Source: an uncultured Eubacteriales bacterium (GTDB lineage: Bacteria > Bacillota > Clostridia > Oscillospirales > Acutalibacteraceae). From it: a stretch of DNA of 25,233 bases. The notes beneath the pieces were generated by a model, which was not told the DNA's origin, made no database searches, and was given only the letters and a program-made list of their open reading frames with translations. The stretch lies in assembly GCA_934491515.1 (NCBI GenBank), contig CAKSTF010000020.1:1-25233 (forward strand), given 5' to 3'. Below, piece after piece: positions 23,423 to 25,233 of the stretch (position 1 is the first letter of the stretch; every line of letters starts with the position of its first letter). A program made the translations under genes and the position numbers.

Positions 23423-25233
23423 ATGGATTTTACGGAAATTAAAAACGCACTTATAGAAAAAGAATTCGGCAATATGAACGACCGCCAGTTTGAGGCGGTA
23501 ACAACGGTGGATGGTCCGCTTCTTGTGCTGGCAGGCGCCGGCAGCGGCAAAACAACCGTGCTTGTAAACAGAATTGCCTACCTTTGCAAATACGGCAACG
23601 CTTACAGAAGCGACGCCGAACCCCGCTTTACCGCAGAGCAGGCCAAAGCGGCGCTTGCCTACATAAACGGCGAAACCGACGCGCCGGATTACGGCATTTT
23701 TGCCGCCGCGGCACAGAATCCGCCGAAACCTTATATGATACTTGCAATAACCTTTACAAACAAGGCGGCTGGCGAACTTAAAGAACGCATAGAGAAAAAA
23801 CTCGGCGGCGAAACCGATATATGGGCCGGAACTTTCCACCGTATTTGCGGCAGGATACTGCGCGCCCACGGCGACCGCATAGGTTACAGCAGCCATTTTA
23901 CGGTTTACGACACCGACGACCAGAAACGCCTGATGAAGGACATAATAAAATCTTCGGGCACGGACGAAAAACTCTTTACGCCGAAAAGCGTGCTTTCGCG
24001 CATTTCTTCGGCAAAGGATTCGCTTATAACCCCTGCCGAAATGACAAAGGACAGCGGCAGCGATTTCCGCCTTAAAACGGTGGCGGCGCTTTATACCGAA
24101 TATCAAAAGCGCCTGCTGGCGTCAGACGCCATGGATTTTGACGATATGATAACCAACACCGTGCGCCTGCTGCGCGAAAATCCAGACATACTTGAAAAAT
24201 ACCGCAGCCGCTTTAAATACATTATGGTGGACGAATATCAGGACACAAACTACGCGCAGTACGTTCTTGTAAACCTGCTTGCGGGCAAAAACGGAAATCT
24301 TTGCGTTGTAGGCGACGACGACCAGAGCATCTACCGCTTCCGCGGCGCCACAATAGAAAACATTCTGAATTTTGAGGACGATTACGAATCCGCAAAGGTA
24401 ATCCGCCTTGAACAGAATTACCGTTCCACCGGCAATATACTTGACGCGGCAAACGGCATTATAAAAAACAACAAGGGCAGAAAAGGCAAGCGGCTTTGGA
24501 CCGATTTGGGCGAAGGACAGAAAATAACCGTTTACACCGCCCGTGACGAGCGCGACGAGGCGCGTTACGTTGCCGACCGCATTTTAGAGGATGTGCACGG
24601 CGGCGCCGCTTTTAAAGACTGTGCCGTGCTGTACCGCACCAACGCCCAGTCCGCAGCGTTTGAAAACGTTTTTTCAAAAAGCGGCATTGCATACGCGGTA
24701 ATCGGCGGCTTCCGCTTTTACGAGCGTAAGGAAATAAAGGACGTGCTTGCCTACCTTAACGTTATTAACAACAAGCAGGACGCAGTAAGACTTAAAAGAA
24801 TCATAAACGAGCCTAAAAGAGGTATCGGCGCCGCTACGGTAAGCCGTGCCGAAGAACTTGCCGCCGCTACGGGGCTGTCCCTTTTCGAGGTGTTTGAATC
24901 GGCGGACGAATTTGCCGCCATTTCACGCGTCGCGGCAAAACTTAAAGAGTTCTGCAACATGATAAACGCGCTTGAAGACGCCGCAGCGGAAAAAACGCTG
25001 CCGGAACTTTTCGACAATCTTATCGACGCCACGGGTTACAGGGAAAGCCTGCTTTTATCGGGCGAGCCGGACGCTGCCGACCGCGTTGCCAACATAGACG
25101 AACTTAAAAACGATATCGCAGCGTACTGCGAAGAAACGGACGACCCTTCCCTTTCCGCTTATCTTGAAGAAAAGGCGCTTATAAGCGACCTTGATTCCAT
25201 GGATGAAAACGCCGACCGCGCCACGCTTATGAC
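23423..25233 (+). CDS. pcrA: UvrD/PcrA-type DNA helicase, 3' end missing
   Basis: Superfamily 1A 3'-5' DNA helicase for repair and plasmid replication. The frame is open to the window end (603 codons seen; PcrA is usually about 720-750). Motifs: Q-motif MNDRQFEAV (18-26), Walker A AGAGSGKT (37-44), motif Ia AITFTNKAAGELKER (108-122), Walker B IMVDEYQDTN (267-276), motif III VVGDDDQSIYRFRGA, and motif IV QNYRST. The sequence stops at ATLM, the start of motif V. Between motifs I and Ia is an insertion of about 35 residues (roughly 57-103, rich in Ala/Asp) absent from Bacillus PcrA. The ATG at 23423 has AAAGGG about 12 bases upstream. PcrA rather than UvrD is chosen on lineage. Confidence 0.93.
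   Translation, partial: MDFTEIKNALIEKEFGNMNDRQFEAVTTVDGPLLVLAGAGSGKTTVLVNRIAYLCKYGNAYRSDAEPRFTAEQAKAALAYINGETDAPDYGIFAAAAQNPPKPYMILAITFTNKAAGELKERIEKKLGGETDIWAGTFHRICGRILRAHGDRIGYSSHFTVYDTDDQKRLMKDIIKSSGTDEKLFTPKSVLSRISSAKDSLITPAEMTKDSGSDFRLKTVAALYTEYQKRLLASDAMDFDDMITNTVRLLRENPDILEKYRSRFKYIMVDEYQDTNYAQYVLVNLLAGKNGNLCVVGDDDQSIYRFRGATIENILNFEDDYESAKVIRLEQNYRSTGNILDAANGIIKNNKGRKGKRLWTDLGEGQKITVYTARDERDEARYVADRILEDVHGGAAFKDCAVLYRTNAQSAAFENVFSKSGIAYAVIGGFRFYERKEIKDVLAYLNVINNKQDAVRLKRIINEPKRGIGAATVSRAEELAAATGLSLFEVFESADEFAAISRVAAKLKEFCNMINALEDAAAEKTLPELFDNLIDATGYRESLLLSGEPDAADRVANIDELKNDIAAYCEETDDPSLSAYLEEKALISDLDSMDENADRATLM

Noticed and set aside
1..25233. CRISPR array, tRNA, rRNA, insertion sequence or prophage genes
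   Set aside because: Reading both strands gave no regularly spaced repeats, no tRNA or rRNA core sequences, and no transposase, integrase or phage structural motifs.

Overview
The window is chromosomal DNA of a Clostridia-like Firmicute, probably an uncultured gut member of the Oscillospirales or a relative (inference). The basis is the gene content, the strong AGGAGG-type ribosome binding sites, the sigma-A promoters, the glycine riboswitch in front of an AGCS symporter, and the Clostridia-type M42, HPr-like and PF06838 genes. From about 1.6 kb onward nearly everything lies on the plus strand in tightly packed operons. Codon use there is distinctive: ATA is the main isoleucine codon and CTT is frequent for leucine.

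Left edge (1 to about 1600). A 5'-truncated kdpE-type response regulator is followed by a broken gene. That gene looks like the first ~26 codons of lgt joined at the Cys codon to a lipoprotein lacking its signal peptide, and it is then broken again by a one-base frameshift. A compact minus-strand promoter, double hairpin and T-run lie beyond it. This segment has different codon use and looks like the worn end of foreign DNA or an assembly join. A single minus-strand gene for a membrane-anchored NERD-domain protein separates it from the rest.

Nucleoside island (2376 to about 13.3 kb). Two operons hold an almost complete system for taking up and processing nucleosides. The first is tdk-deoC-deoD-deoB-cdd, with a clear promoter and a terminator. 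The second is a BMP-family lipoprotein, an ABC ATPase and two permeases, followed by pdp and udk. The importer brings nucleosides in, and Cdd deaminates cytidine. DeoD and Pdp split nucleosides to base plus pentose-1-phosphate, DeoB isomerises this to pentose-5-phosphate, and DeoC cleaves deoxyribose-5-phosphate to glyceraldehyde-3-phosphate and acetaldehyde. Tdk and Udk instead salvage thymidine and uridine/cytidine to nucleotides.

Glycine-responsive transporter (13.37 to 15.06 kb). A sigma-A promoter, a single-aptamer glycine riboswitch with a 5' accessory stem, a terminator-like expression platform, an AGCS sodium:alanine/glycine symporter and a strong terminator form one unit.

Housekeeping operon (15.06 kb to the end). 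lepA starts with TTG and has its own promoter. It is followed by murD, two tandem M42 metallopeptidases, a GNAT-like acetyltransferase, a PLP enzyme of the methionine gamma-lyase/aluminium-resistance family, an unrecognised propeller-like protein, a non-phosphorylatable HPr-like protein and a pcrA/uvrD helicase cut off by the window end. Several of these genes overlap by 4 to 8 bases and are probably translationally coupled.

I did not find a convincing undescribed system such as a CRISPR array, phage, transposase or defence island. The most unusual items are the chimeric, frameshifted left edge, the short minus-strand transcript candidate, and the unknown propeller-like gene coupled to the PLP enzyme.
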